Below are positions 53,290 to 62,544 of a DNA stretch of 64,000 nt, piece by piece. The notes under the pieces were generated by a model. It made no database searches and was not told the origin of the DNA. It saw only the letters and a program-made list of their open reading frames with translations. The stretch lies in the NCBI RefSeq assembly GCF_016861975.1, contig NZ_BOMB01000047.1, positions 1 to 64,000 on the forward strand, read 5' to 3'. The DNA comes from Actinocatenispora rupis (GTDB lineage Bacteria > Actinomycetota > Actinomycetes > Mycobacteriales > Micromonosporaceae). The translations under genes and the position numbers were made by a program. How positions within the stretch are numbered: the first letter of the stretch is position 1; each line of letters begins with the position of its first letter.

Positions 53290-54369
53290 TCAGGTCCGGC
53301 CGGCAAGCACCTCACCGGGCAGGACCGGGTAGTGGCAGGCGGTCACGTGGCCGTCGCCGGTGGGTTCGGCGCCGGGCCGGCGGTCGGTGCCGGGCATCAG
53401 CACCGGGTCGTCGACCGAGCAGCGGTCCCGCGCCTTCGGGCAGCGCGGGTGGAACCGGCAGCCGGACGGCGGGTCGATCGGTGACGGCACGTCGCCGGTG
53501 AGCAGGATGCGTTCCCGCTTCCGCGCCTTGTTCGGATCCGGCGTACCCGCGGCCGACAGCAGCGCCACCGTGTACGGGTGGTGCGGGTGCCGGTAGAGCT
53601 CGTCGACCTCGGCCAGTTCCACCAGCCGCCCCAGGTACATGACGCCCACGCGGTCGGAGACGTGCTCGACGACCGACAGGTCGTGCGCGATGAACACGTA
53701 CGTCAGGCCGAAGTCGTCCTGGAGGCTCTCCAGCAAATTGATGATCTGCGCCTGGATCGACACGTCCAGCGCGGACACCGGCTCGTCGCAGACGATCAGC
53801 TTGGGGCGCAGCGCGAGCGCGCGGGCCACGCCGATGCGCTGCCGCTGCCCGCCGGAGAAGTCGGCCGGGAACCGGTTGTAGTGCTCGGGATTGAGCCCGA
53901 CCAGCTCCATCAGCTCCTGTACCTTGCGCTTGCGTTCGGCGCCGTCGGCGACGCCGTGGATGGCGAACGGGTCGCCGATGATCGACCCGACCCGGCGGCG
54001 CGGGTTCAGCGAGCCGTACGGGTCCTGGAAGATCATCTGTACGTCCCGCCGGAACGGCCGCAGCTGCCCCCGGTTCAGCGTCGAGATGTCCGTACCGTCG
54101 AACACCACCTGCCCCGCCGTCAGCGGGTACAGCCGGGTCAGGCAGCGGGCCAGCGTCGACTTGCCGCAGCCGGTCTCGCCGACCAGCCCCAGCGTCTCGC
54201 CCCGCCGTACGGTCAGGTCGACGCCGTCGACGGCGCGCACCTGGCCGATCTCGTGCTTGAAGATGATCCCGCGCCGGATCGGGAAGTACTTGACGACGCC
54301 GGTGGCGCGTACCAGGTCGTCGTCGGCCGGCCGGGTGCCGGCCGGCGGCTGCGGCGTGTCCTCGATCAT
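53290..54369 (-). CDS. Peptide ABC importer ATPase, OppF/DppF type
   Basis: A 359-residue ATPase: Walker A GETGCGKST, signature SGGQRQRIGVARAL, Walker B LIVCDEPVSALDVS and the oligopeptide/dipeptide C-terminal extension with the Cys-rich loop GCRFHPRCPKARDRC, which binds an iron-sulfur cluster in characterised relatives. It partners the OppD-type ATPase, whose stop codon its ATG overlaps. Confidence 0.94.
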   Translation of the reverse strand: MIEDTPQPPAGTRPADDDLVRATGVVKYFPIRRGIIFKHEIGQVRAVDGVDLTVRRGETLGLVGETGCGKSTLARCLTRLYPLTAGQVVFDGTDISTLNRGQLRPFRRDVQMIFQDPYGSLNPRRRVGSIIGDPFAIHGVADGAERKRKVQELMELVGLNPEHYNRFPADFSGGQRQRIGVARALALRPKLIVCDEPVSALDVSIQAQIINLLESLQDDFGLTYVFIAHDLSVVEHVSDRVGVMYLGRLVELAEVDELYRHPHHPYTVALLSAAGTPDPNKARKRERILLTGDVPSPIDPPSGCRFHPRCPKARDRCSVDDPVLMPGTDRRPGAEPTGDGHVTACHYPVLPGEVLAGRT

Positions 54370-55415
54370 GACTCACCTTCCGCGACCGGGGTGTCCTCGG
54401 ACCGGGCCGCCTCGGCGACCTTCATCCGCTGCGCCTCGGTACCCTCGGCCAGCCCGGACAGTGTCGCCGGCAGCCAGCACGCCGACCGGTGCGCGGCGCC
54501 GACGTCCATCAGCGGCGGCTCGTCCGTCAGGCACCGGTCCATCACGTACCGGCAGCGCGGGTGGAACGAGCAGCCGGACGGCAGCCGGATCAGGCTCGGC
54601 GGCGAGCCGGGGATGGGCCGCAGCTTGCCGCGCGTACCGGACGCGCCGGGGATCGACTCCAGCAACCCCTTCGTGTACGGGTGGTGCGGGTGGTAGAACA
54701 CGTCGTCGAGTTCGGCGGTCTCGACCGCCTTCCCGGCGTACATGACGAGGACGCGGTCGGCGATGTCGGCGACCACGCCCAGATCGTGCGTGATCATGAT
54801 CAACCCGCTGTGGAACTCCTTCTGCAGCCGCACCATCAGGTCGATCACCTGCGCCTGCACGGTCGCGTCCAGTGCGGTGGTCGGCTCGTCGGCGATGACC
54901 AGGTCCGGGTTGAGCGCCAGCGCCATCGCGATCATCGCCCGCTGCCGCATCCCGCCGGAGAACTGGTGCGGGTAGTCGTCCACCCGCCGGGCCGGCTGCG
55001 GGATGCCGACCAGCCCGAGCAGGTCGATGGCGCGCTTGCGGGCCACCGCCTTGCTCACGTCCTCGTGCGAGCGGATCATCTCCACGATCTGCCAGCCCAC
55101 CCGGTACAGCGGGTGCAGGCTCGACAGCGGGTCCTGGAAGATCGCGGCGATGCCGGCGCCGCGCACCGCGCGCAGCTCGTCGGCCGACATGGTGAGCAGA
55201 TCCTGCCCGCGGAACAGGGCCTGACCGCCGCGCCGGCCACCGCCGGCCAACCCGATCAGGCTCAACGTGCAGACCGTCTTGCCCGACCCGGACTCGCCGA
55301 CGATGCCGAGCGTCTCACCCGAGTCCACCTCGAACGAGACGCCCCGCACCGCCTTGACGAGCCCGTCGGTGGTCGGGAACTCGACCGTCAGGTCACGGAC
55401 CTCCAACAGTGCCAT
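54366..55415 (-). CDS. Peptide ABC importer ATPase, OppD/DppD type
   Basis: A 349-residue ATPase: Walker A GESGSGKT, signature SGGMRQRAMIAMAL, Walker B LVIADEPTTALDAT, C-terminal Cys loop GCSFHPRCRYVMDRC. It is the second nucleotide-binding subunit of the importer. It begins 44 bp after the binding-protein gene, with a strong hairpin in that gap, so its expression is probably lower than that of the binding protein. Confidence 0.94.
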   Translation of the reverse strand: MALLEVRDLTVEFPTTDGLVKAVRGVSFEVDSGETLGIVGESGSGKTVCTLSLIGLAGGGRRGGQALFRGQDLLTMSADELRAVRGAGIAAIFQDPLSSLHPLYRVGWQIVEMIRSHEDVSKAVARKRAIDLLGLVGIPQPARRVDDYPHQFSGGMRQRAMIAMALALNPDLVIADEPTTALDATVQAQVIDLMVRLQKEFHSGLIMITHDLGVVADIADRVLVMYAGKAVETAELDDVFYHPHHPYTKGLLESIPGASGTRGKLRPIPGSPPSLIRLPSGCSFHPRCRYVMDRCLTDEPPLMDVGAAHRSACWLPATLSGLAEGTEAQRMKVAEAARSEDTPVAEGES

Positions 55416-55427
55416 GTCCGTACCCCC

Positions 55428-55453
55428 GGTCGGGGCGCCGGAGCGCCCCGACC
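55428..55453 (-). terminator. Attenuating hairpin behind the binding-protein gene
   Basis: A perfect 11-bp stem (55428-55438 with 55443-55453) and CGGA loop between the lipoprotein gene and the first ATPase gene. In importer operons such hairpins allow partial termination or protect the 3' end so that binding protein outnumbers transporter. Confidence 0.7.
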
Positions 55454-55458
55454 CTTCC

Positions 55459-57321
55459 TCAGCTCGACGGGTTCAACCACACCTGCGTGATGTCGTACGC
55501 CGCGGTGAACGGCGACTCGATCGCGTTGTGTACCCGGGTCGACCGGAACAGCGGGGTCGACTGGGTCTGGAACGGCACGAACGCGGCGTCCTTCATGATC
55601 TGAAGGTCGGCCGAGTGCACGTACGGCGCGGCGGCGGCCGGCGTGTCGGCGGCCAGCGCCTTGTCGATGTCCGCGTTCACGGCGGCGTTGTTGTAGTCGC
55701 CCCAGTTGGTCGAGCCGGGGCCGTAGTTACGGCCGTCGAACAGCGGCTCGATGATCGCGCGGGCGTTGTTGCCGAACCAGTCCGGCACCCAGCCGGGCTC
55801 GGAGATGTCCCACACGCCGCTGCGCGCGGCGGTCGGGTCCGACAGGTACTTGCCGTAGTAGTCCGACGCGGCGGACGGCGTGCCCTTGACGGTGATCCCG
55901 CACTTGGCGAGGTCCGCCTGCACCGACTGGTACACGGCCGGGTGCTTGCCGGACGTGCGGTACACGTCCTTGAGCGTCAGGCCGTTCGGGTATCCGGCGT
56001 CCTTCAGCATCGTCTTGCACTTGGCCGCGTCACCGCGGTTCCCGGGCGTCTGGTACATGCTGTACTTCTGGTAGCCGACGTTTCCCGGCGGCACGACCTG
56101 GTTCAGCGGCGTGTTCAGGGTCGGGCCACCGTAGATCTGGCCCAGCGCCACCTTGTCGATCGCGTACGCGATGGCCTGGCGGACGGCGACCTTCTTCAGT
56201 GCACCACCGTTGTTCGGGCTCTGCATGTTGAACGTCAGGAACGGGTTGGTGTCGAAGTTCGGGTAGATGCCCAGCCGGGCGTCGTTGGTCGACTTGAGCT
56301 TCGGCACGTCGGTCGTCGGTACGGTGGTGTCCCACTGGAGGTCCTGCGTACCGGCCTGGATCTGTTGCTGCACACCGTTCTCGTCCGGTCCCAGCGTCAC
56401 CTGGATGTGGTCCGGGTACTGGTGCCGGATCGGGTCCGCGGACTGCGACCACGCCGGGTTCCGGTCCAGCATGTACGACTGGTTCGGCACGTACTTCGCG
56501 ATCGAGTACGGGCCGTCGGAGACGGTGTGCTGCCGGAAGTCGGCGGAGTCGGGCAGGTAGTTCAGGTACTCGGTCGGCGCGGCCGAGGAGAACGTCAGCG
56601 CCAGGATGTTGAGGAAGTCACCGGCCGGCTTGACCAGGGTGAACTTCAGGGTGCTGGCGTCCGTGGCCTGGATCCCGCTGATCTGGTTGCCGTTGATGTA
56701 CGACTTGAACGCGCCCACCGTCGCCGGCACCTTCGCGAAACCCTTGCAGTACGTGTCCATGCCGGCGATGACGCCCTCGTAGTAGCCGGGCGCTCCGACG
56801 GAGTTCTGGGTCGGGTTGCACAGGCGCTTGAAGCCGAGGACGAAGTCCGACGCGGTCACCTGACGGGCCGGGCTGGTGTCCCACTTGACGCCCTGCCGGA
56901 TGTGGATCGTGTACGTCTTGCCGTCACTGGAGATCCCGCCGTTGCTCTTGGTCGGTACCTGCGTGGCGACGTCCGCGGCCGGCGTGTTCGCGGTCGTGGT
57001 GTTGGTCGACGCGGGGTAGGCGAAGAGCTGCCTGGTGAACGACCGCATCAGCGTCGACGTGGTCGTGTAGTACGCGGCGGCGGTGTCCAGGTGGTCGACG
57101 TCGGCGTTGCCGATCAGTTTGAGCGTCCCGCCCTTGGTGGGGCTGCCGCTGGCGTTGACGTTCGCCGCGCGGTTCGCGGGCCCGCTGGCTCCGGTGGTCG
57201 TGGACTTCGTGCCGCCGCCGCTGCACGCCGCGGCGAGCAGGAGCGCCACGCCCACCATGGATACCCCGGCCGCGGTCCGCCGCTTGGTGAGCATCGGATG
57301 TCGTCGCCGGTTTGCTGTCAT
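55459..57321 (-). CDS. Peptide-binding lipoprotein (SBP family 5)
   Basis: A 620-residue extracellular solute-binding lipoprotein: positively charged N-terminus, hydrophobic segment and lipobox LLAAAC with Cys at about residue 33, then a Gly/Ser/Thr linker. The family-5 pattern follows (KGGTLKLIGNADVDHLD, VKWDTSPARQVTASDFVLGF, DGPYSIAKY, AVRQAIAYAIDK). It delivers peptides or similar ligands to the permease pair. ATG 57321 has GGAGGTG upstream; an ATG five codons earlier is less likely. It is the first gene of the operon. Confidence 0.94.
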   Translation of the reverse strand: MTANRRRHPMLTKRRTAAGVSMVGVALLLAAACSGGGTKSTTTGASGPANRAANVNASGSPTKGGTLKLIGNADVDHLDTAAAYYTTTSTLMRSFTRQLFAYPASTNTTTANTPAADVATQVPTKSNGGISSDGKTYTIHIRQGVKWDTSPARQVTASDFVLGFKRLCNPTQNSVGAPGYYEGVIAGMDTYCKGFAKVPATVGAFKSYINGNQISGIQATDASTLKFTLVKPAGDFLNILALTFSSAAPTEYLNYLPDSADFRQHTVSDGPYSIAKYVPNQSYMLDRNPAWSQSADPIRHQYPDHIQVTLGPDENGVQQQIQAGTQDLQWDTTVPTTDVPKLKSTNDARLGIYPNFDTNPFLTFNMQSPNNGGALKKVAVRQAIAYAIDKVALGQIYGGPTLNTPLNQVVPPGNVGYQKYSMYQTPGNRGDAAKCKTMLKDAGYPNGLTLKDVYRTSGKHPAVYQSVQADLAKCGITVKGTPSAASDYYGKYLSDPTAARSGVWDISEPGWVPDWFGNNARAIIEPLFDGRNYGPGSTNWGDYNNAAVNADIDKALAADTPAAAAPYVHSADLQIMKDAAFVPFQTQSTPLFRSTRVHNAIESPFTAAYDITQVWLNPSS

Positions 57322-57808
57322 GACGCACCTCCGCATCGGGAGTGCCCGTCATGCCGCGTCTCGTCCCCCAGTTCCGGTGCCCGTGACGCGGGTCGGGCAT
57401 CCCGGTTCCGGACGCTACGCGCAGCGTCCCGCTCCGCAATCCAGTGATTGCCTTCGTGGCCAAGGTGTTACCGGCCCACCGGCCCAGTGTCCACAATGGA
57501 CCAATGGCCCGTGTCCCGCCCCGTTGAGCCGATCCCGACCGCCGGCGTCGGCCGCGCGGTTCACCGGATTTGCCACCGGCCCGTACGGCCGACCCGGCAC
57601 CCGCCGTACGGGCCGGCGGGTGGTCTGCGCGGTCGTGCGGCGGGCCGGGGGCTCGCGACGGACGCGGACGGTGGCGTCGCGGTCGCACCGGGGTGTCGTG
57701 GCGGGCCGCACCGCGCCCGGTCGGGCCCGGGCTATTGCGTGCGCGCGTCCTCTCCCGCAGAATCAGTTCTCACTTGGGTTGTGAAGTTTCGCATGAGAGG
57801 TGAGGTAA
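57322..57808. other. Divergent regulatory region of the ABC importer and polyol operon
   Basis: About 490 bp between two oppositely directed operons. No gene is supported. The left part should carry the importer promoter, and the sequence just before 57809 (GAGAGGTGAGGTAA) the ribosome site of the HAD gene. A palindrome of the interspersed type lies at 57489-57501, and TTCTCACTTGGGTTGTGAAG near 57770 has a weak dyad (TTCTCAC/GTGAAG). Confidence 0.5.
57489..57501. repeat. Interspersed palindrome GTCCACAATGGAC
   Basis: GTCCA/TGGAC arms around CAA, a variant of the palindrome at 3858, in the divergent regulatory region. Confidence 0.4.
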
Positions 57809-58453
57809 GTGGGCGGTGTCGGCGGGGCGATCCTCGATCTCGACGGCGTACTGGCGGACACCGAACACCTGTGGGAGGAGAGCTGGCGGGCCTGCGCGGG
57901 AGACGCCTGGGATCCCGCGTACACCGGGGCCATGCAGGGCATGAGCGCCCCCGAATGGGCCTCCTACCTGGCCGTACGGGTCGGCGCCGAGGCGGGGGAG
58001 GTCCGCCACCGGTGCGTGGCGTACGTGGTGGGACAGATCGACGCCGGCCGCGGACCGCTGCTGCCGGGCGCCCGCGACCTGGTCACCGCACTCGCCGCGC
58101 ACGTACCACTCGGGCTGGCGTCGTCGGCGGCGCGGCCGGTCATCGACCGGATCCTCACCGACAACGGGCTGGCGGACCTGTTCGCCGCGACCGTGTCCAG
58201 CGAGGAGGTCGCGCGCGGCAAACCCGCCCCCGACGTGTACGCCGAGGCCGTGCGCCGGGTCGGCTTCACCGGCGACGGGCTGGCGTTCGAGGACTCCGGC
58301 AACGGCATCCGCGCGGCGGCCGCGGCCGGGCTGCGCGTCATCGCCATCCCCAACCCGCAGTACCCGCCGGCGGCCGACGCGCTCGCCCTCGCCTGGCACG
58401 TCGCGACCGACCACGCCGACGCGCGGGCCCGTGCCCTGTCCCTGCTGAGCTGA
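57809..58453 (+). CDS. HAD-family phosphatase (beta-phosphoglucomutase-like)
   Basis: A 214-residue HAD hydrolase: motif I ILDLDGVLADTEHLW with the nucleophile and acid/base aspartates, motif II LASSA, motif III Lys in GKPAPDVY and motif IV FEDSGNGIRAA. The beta-PGM-like subgroup dephosphorylates sugar phosphates such as glycerol-, erythritol- or other polyol-phosphates. GTG 57809 has GAGGTAA right before it. First gene of an operon with a DhaK-type kinase, where it could remove misphosphorylated or toxic intermediates. Confidence 0.88.
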   Translation: MGGVGGAILDLDGVLADTEHLWEESWRACAGDAWDPAYTGAMQGMSAPEWASYLAVRVGAEAGEVRHRCVAYVVGQIDAGRGPLLPGARDLVTALAAHVPLGLASSAARPVIDRILTDNGLADLFAATVSSEEVARGKPAPDVYAEAVRRVGFTGDGLAFEDSGNGIRAAAAAGLRVIAIPNPQYPPAADALALAWHVATDHADARARALSLLS

Positions 58454-58466
58454 GAGGAACCGACCG

Positions 58467-60197
58467 GTGGCACACATCCACGGCGACCCCGCCGCGTTCC
58501 CCGACGAGATGGTCGACGGCTTCTGCGCCGCGTACTCCCGCTACGTGGAACGGGTACCCGACGCGTCGGTGGTGATGCGCCGCGGCGGCCCCCGCGCCGG
58601 CAAGGTCAGCGTGGTCATCGGCGGCGGATCCGGGCACTACCCGGCGTTCTGCGGCACCGTCGGCGCCGGCCTCGCCGACGCGGCGGTGGTCGGCGACGTG
58701 TTCACCTCCCCGTCCGCCGAGCAGGCGTACCGGGCGGGGCGGGCGATGGACGGCGGCGCCGGCGTGCTGTTCTCGTTCGGCAACTATGCCGGCGACGTCC
58801 TCAACTTCGGCGCCGCTGAACGCCGGCTGCGTGCCGACGGCATCGACTGCCGCACCGTACTGGTGACCGACGACGTGGCGTCCGCGCCGGTCACCGAGAC
58901 GGCGAGGCGCCGCGGCATCGCCGGCGACTTCTGCGTGTTCAAGATCGCCGGTGCGGCGGCCGACCGCGGCGACGACCTCGACACCGTGGAACGCTTGGCG
59001 CGCAAGGCGAACGACCGTACCCGGAGCTTCGGGATCGCGTTCGCCGGCTGCACGGTGCCCGGCGCCGACGAGCCGCTGTTCACCGTCGCCGCCGACGAGA
59101 TGGAACTCGGCCTGGGCATCCACGGCGAGCCCGGCATCGAGACCGTGCCCCGCCAGCGCGCCCCGGAACTCGCCGCCACCCTCGCCGCCCCGCTGCTCGC
59201 CGAACGACCGGACGGCGCCGGCGACCGGATCGCCGTACTGCTCAACGGACTCGGCGGCACCAAGTACGAGGAACTGTTCGTGCTGTGGCGCCACCTCGGC
59301 CCGATCCTCGCCGACGCCGGGCTCACCGTCGAGCTGCCCGAGGTCGGCGAACTGGTCACCAGCCTCGACATGGGCGGCGTGTCGCTGACCCTGCTGTGGC
59401 TCGACGACGACCTCGCCGAGCTGTGGGCCGCGCCCGCCGACACCCCGGCGTTCCGCCGCGGCGCGGTCACCGACCTGCCACGGTTCGCCGCCGCAGCCCC
59501 GATCCGGGCCGCCACACCCGCCACCGGCCCGGTCCCCGACGCCGACCCCGACTCGGTACGCGCGGCCGACCGTGCCCGCGCGGTACTCGACGCGATGCTC
59601 GCCGTCGCCGAGCGGGACGCCGCCGAATGGGGCCGCATCGACGCGGTGGCCGGCGACGGCGACCACGGCACCGGCATGGTCCGCGGGCTGCGCGCCGCGG
59701 CGCAGGCCGCCCACGCGTACCCGGGCGGGTTGGGCGGCACGCTCGCCGCGGCCGGCGACGCGTTCGGCGACCGGGCCGGCGGTACCAGCGGGATGCTGTG
59801 GGGCGTCGTGCTGCGCGCAGTCGGCGCCGTACTCGGCGACGACGCCGCACCGGACGCCGCCCGGCTCCGCGCCGGAGTACGGGCGGGCGTCACCGAACTG
59901 GTCGCCGTCGGCAAGGCCCGGCCCGGCGACAAGACCATGCTGGACGCGCTGCTGCCGTTCGTCGACGCGTTCGAGGCGGCGCTGGACGCGGGCGCCGGCA
60001 CCGGGACGGCCTGGCGTACCGGGGTGGACGCGGCACGCACGGGCGCCGCGGCCACCGCCGACCTCGTACCGAAGCTGGGTCGGGCCCGGCCGCTCGCCGC
60101 CCGCAGCGTCGGCACCCCCGACGCCGGAGCCACCTCGATGGCCGCGTGCCTGCACGCCGCGGGCACCGCCCTGTTCACCCCGGAGGAGGACACATGA
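58467..60197 (+). CDS. ATP-dependent DhaK-DhaL fusion kinase (dihydroxyacetone/erythrulose kinase)
   Basis: A 576-residue kinase fusing DhaK (about 1-330) and DhaL (about 365-570). The DhaK part has GGGSGHYPAFCG and His219 in GIHGEPG, the residue that binds the ketose carbonyl covalently. The DhaL part has AGDGDHGTGM, which holds Mg-ADP through its aspartates, and GGTSGMLWG. It phosphorylates dihydroxyacetone or related ketoses; relatives linked to an RpiB-type gene, as here, act on D- or L-erythrulose. GTG 58467 follows AGAGGAACC. It lies 13 bp after the HAD gene and overlaps the RpiB-type gene. Confidence 0.92.
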   Translation: MAHIHGDPAAFPDEMVDGFCAAYSRYVERVPDASVVMRRGGPRAGKVSVVIGGGSGHYPAFCGTVGAGLADAAVVGDVFTSPSAEQAYRAGRAMDGGAGVLFSFGNYAGDVLNFGAAERRLRADGIDCRTVLVTDDVASAPVTETARRRGIAGDFCVFKIAGAAADRGDDLDTVERLARKANDRTRSFGIAFAGCTVPGADEPLFTVAADEMELGLGIHGEPGIETVPRQRAPELAATLAAPLLAERPDGAGDRIAVLLNGLGGTKYEELFVLWRHLGPILADAGLTVELPEVGELVTSLDMGGVSLTLLWLDDDLAELWAAPADTPAFRRGAVTDLPRFAAAAPIRAATPATGPVPDADPDSVRAADRARAVLDAMLAVAERDAAEWGRIDAVAGDGDHGTGMVRGLRAAAQAAHAYPGGLGGTLAAAGDAFGDRAGGTSGMLWGVVLRAVGAVLGDDAAPDAARLRAGVRAGVTELVAVGKARPGDKTMLDALLPFVDAFEAALDAGAGTGTAWRTGVDAARTGAAATADLVPKLGRARPLAARSVGTPDAGATSMAACLHAAGTALFTPEEDT

Positions 60198-60703
60198 GCG
60201 CGGATCCACGACAGCCCGGACCGGACACCGACGGCGCCCCGGCGGGCGGCTGGCGGCTGGTGGTCGGCTGCGACGACGCCGGGCTGGCGTACAAGGAACG
60301 GCTCACGGCGGACCTGCGCGCCGACCCCCGGGTGGCCTCGGTGCAGGATCTGGGGGTGCACGAAGGCGACCACACCGCGTACCCGCACATCGGCCTGGCC
60401 GCCGCGCAACGCGTCGCGGCCGGCGAGGCCGACCGTGCCCTGCTCGTCTGCGGTACCGGCATCGGCATGGCGGTCAGCGCCAACAAGGTGCCCGGTGTCC
60501 GCGCGACGACCGCGCACGACAGCTTCTCCGTCGAACGTTCCGTGAAGTCCAACAACTGCCAGGTCCTCACGCTCGGCCAGCGCGTCATCGGCATCGAACT
60601 GGCCCGGCTACTGGTCCGCGAATGGCTCGGACACGTGTTCGACCCGGCCTCGGCGTCGGCGGACAAGGTCGCCGTGCTCGACGAGTACGAGGGGTGCGGG
60701 TGA
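60194..60703 (+). CDS. RpiB/LacAB-family sugar-phosphate isomerase
   Basis: A 169-residue isomerase: GCDDAGLAYKERL at the N-terminus, catalytic Cys86 in VCGTGIGMAVSANKVPG, VRATTAHD and the NNCQVLTLGQRVIG loop. Canonical RpiB interconverts ribose-5- and ribulose-5-phosphate; members linked to DhaK-type kinases isomerise erythrulose-4-phosphate to erythrose-4-phosphate, which enters the pentose phosphate pathway. The ATG overlaps the kinase stop, and the stop overlaps the FGGY kinase GTG, favouring the tetrose role. Confidence 0.9.
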   Translation: MSADPRQPGPDTDGAPAGGWRLVVGCDDAGLAYKERLTADLRADPRVASVQDLGVHEGDHTAYPHIGLAAAQRVAAGEADRALLVCGTGIGMAVSANKVPGVRATTAHDSFSVERSVKSNNCQVLTLGQRVIGIELARLLVREWLGHVFDPASASADKVAVLDEYEGCG

Positions 60704-62142
60704 CCGGTCGCTACCTCGGCATCGACCTCGGTACGTCGGTCGCCAAGCTCGCCCTGTTCACCGAGCGTGGTGAGGTCGTCGCGACCGCCGCCCGTACGCT
60801 GCCGCTGCGACACCCGGCGCCCGGTCACGTCGAGCAGGACGCCCGGCTCGTCGTCGAGGCCGTCCGCGACCTCACGTACGAGGTGTGCGCCAAGCCCGGG
60901 GACGTGGCGCTGGCCGCCGTCACCGGGCAGGGCGACGGCTGCTGGCTGACCGACCCGTACGGGCACCCGGTGCGCCCGGCGATCTCCTGGCTCGACGCCC
61001 GCGCCGCCGGCATCCTCGCCGACTGGGACCGCGCCGGCATCGCCGAGGCGCTGTTCCGGGTCAACGGCAACACGCTGTTCCCCGGCGCCCAGGCCCCCCT
61101 CCTGTACTGGCTGGACGAGCACGAGCCGCACAGCCTCGACCGCGCCGCCACCGCCGCGTACTGCAAGGACATGGTGTTCCAGCGGCTCACCGGGGTGCGC
61201 GCGACCGACGCCTCGGACGCCTCGCTGCCGTTCGGCGACCATGCCGGCGGGTACGCGGCGGACGCGCTCGACCTGTGCGGCCTCGCGCACCGCGCCGACC
61301 TGCTCGCCCCCGTCGTCACCCCGCTGCCGCTCGGCACCGTGCACGGCCCCGGCGCGACCGACCTCGGCCTGCCCGTCGGTACGCCGGTGGCGGACGGGCC
61401 GTTCGACCTGCCGGCGTGCGCGATCGGCGGCGGCGTCCGGGAACCCGGCGACGGCCTGCTCACCCTCGGTACCACCCTGGCCTGCCAGGTCCTCGTCGAC
61501 ACGGTCGACACCGCGAGCACCCCCGCCGGCATGCACCTCGCCACCGGTACGCCCGGGCGCTGGCTGCGGGCGATGCCGGCGATGGTCGGCACCGCGTCGC
61601 TGGACTGGACCCTGTCGCTGCTCGGCCTCACCCACACCGACCTCGACCGCGTACTGCGCGCCACCGCGCCGGGCGCCAACGGCGTCGAGGTCCTGCCGTA
61701 CCTGGCGCCGTCGGGGGAGCGCGCCCCGTTCGTGGACCCGGCCGCGCGCGGCCAGTTCACCGGGATCAGCCTGACCACCACGCGCGAGGACCTGGTGCGC
61801 GCGCTGTGCGAGTCGCTGGCGTTCGCGGCGCGGCAGTGCCTGGAATCCGCGGGGCTGTCCGGCCGGCTCGTCGTCTGCGGCGGCGGTACCCGGTCGCTGC
61901 CGTGGCTGGAGATCTTCGCCGCGGTCCTCGCCCGCCCCCTCGAACTCGCCGCGAGCGAGGTCGGCGCCCGCGGCGCGGTACTGTCCGGCCTCGCCGCCGG
62001 CGGCCACACCCCGGACGTCGCGGCGTGGACCGCACCGGCCCGCGTCGTCGACCCCGACCCGGCCGACGCCCGCCACTACGAGCACGCCTACCAGCGGTAC
62101 CTGGCGCACCAGTCCGCCGCGCGGAACCTCTGGCCCCGCTGA
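60700..62142 (+). CDS. FGGY-family carbohydrate kinase
   Basis: A 480-residue sugar kinase: N-terminal LGIDLGTSVAKLALF (phosphate 1 loop), ISWLDARA, a hinge region LTLGTTLACQVLVD and the C-terminal adenosine motif VCGGGTRSLPWLEIFA. The group includes xylulose, glycerol and erythritol kinases; absence of glycerol-kinase-specific loops and the neighbours (GlpD/EryB-type dehydrogenase, RpiB-type isomerase) suggest a polyol such as erythritol. GTG 60700 overlaps the RpiB-type stop. Confidence 0.9.
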   Translation: MTGRYLGIDLGTSVAKLALFTERGEVVATAARTLPLRHPAPGHVEQDARLVVEAVRDLTYEVCAKPGDVALAAVTGQGDGCWLTDPYGHPVRPAISWLDARAAGILADWDRAGIAEALFRVNGNTLFPGAQAPLLYWLDEHEPHSLDRAATAAYCKDMVFQRLTGVRATDASDASLPFGDHAGGYAADALDLCGLAHRADLLAPVVTPLPLGTVHGPGATDLGLPVGTPVADGPFDLPACAIGGGVREPGDGLLTLGTTLACQVLVDTVDTASTPAGMHLATGTPGRWLRAMPAMVGTASLDWTLSLLGLTHTDLDRVLRATAPGANGVEVLPYLAPSGERAPFVDPAARGQFTGISLTTTREDLVRALCESLAFAARQCLESAGLSGRLVVCGGGTRSLPWLEIFAAVLARPLELAASEVGARGAVLSGLAAGGHTPDVAAWTAPARVVDPDPADARHYEHAYQRYLAHQSAARNLWPR

Positions 62143-62190
62143 CCCGCCGCCGGTACGGTGGCCGGATCGACACGACGGGGGAGGTCCGCC

Positions 62191-62538
62191 ATGGGCCACG
62201 TGTTCCGCAAGGGGGAGATCGGCCGCAGTCCCGGCGGCACCCTGACCTTCGAGGGCGGACGGTACGGGGCGGACGTCTCGTTCTTCCTGCTCGACGCGGA
62301 GGCCGGGCACGGACCGAAACCGCACACCCACCCGTACGGCGAGGTGTTCGGGCTGCGCTCGGGTGCGGCCCGCTTCACCGTCGGGGACGCCACGGTCGAG
62401 GCCGGGCCGGGCGACATCGTGGTGGCCGAGCCGGGCGAGCCGCACGGCTTCGTGAGCCTCGGCCCGGACCGGCTCGACATGGCGTGCATCCACGCCCACG
62501 GGCACATGGTCACCGAGTGGCTGCCCGAGCAGACCTGA
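62191..62538 (+). CDS. Small cupin protein
   Basis: A 115-residue single cupin domain. Motif 1 supplies HTHPYGEVFGLRSG (two His and a Glu as metal ligands) and motif 2 GDIVVAEPGEPHGF (last His). It could be a sugar-binding or isomerising accessory, or a metal-dependent oxygenase. ATG 62191 has GGGGGAGGT upstream. It lies 48 bp after the kinase gene and is probably the last gene of the operon. Confidence 0.85.
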   Translation: MGHVFRKGEIGRSPGGTLTFEGGRYGADVSFFLLDAEAGHGPKPHTHPYGEVFGLRSGAARFTVGDATVEAGPGDIVVAEPGEPHGFVSLGPDRLDMACIHAHGHMVTEWLPEQT

Positions 62539-62544
62539 CCGGCG

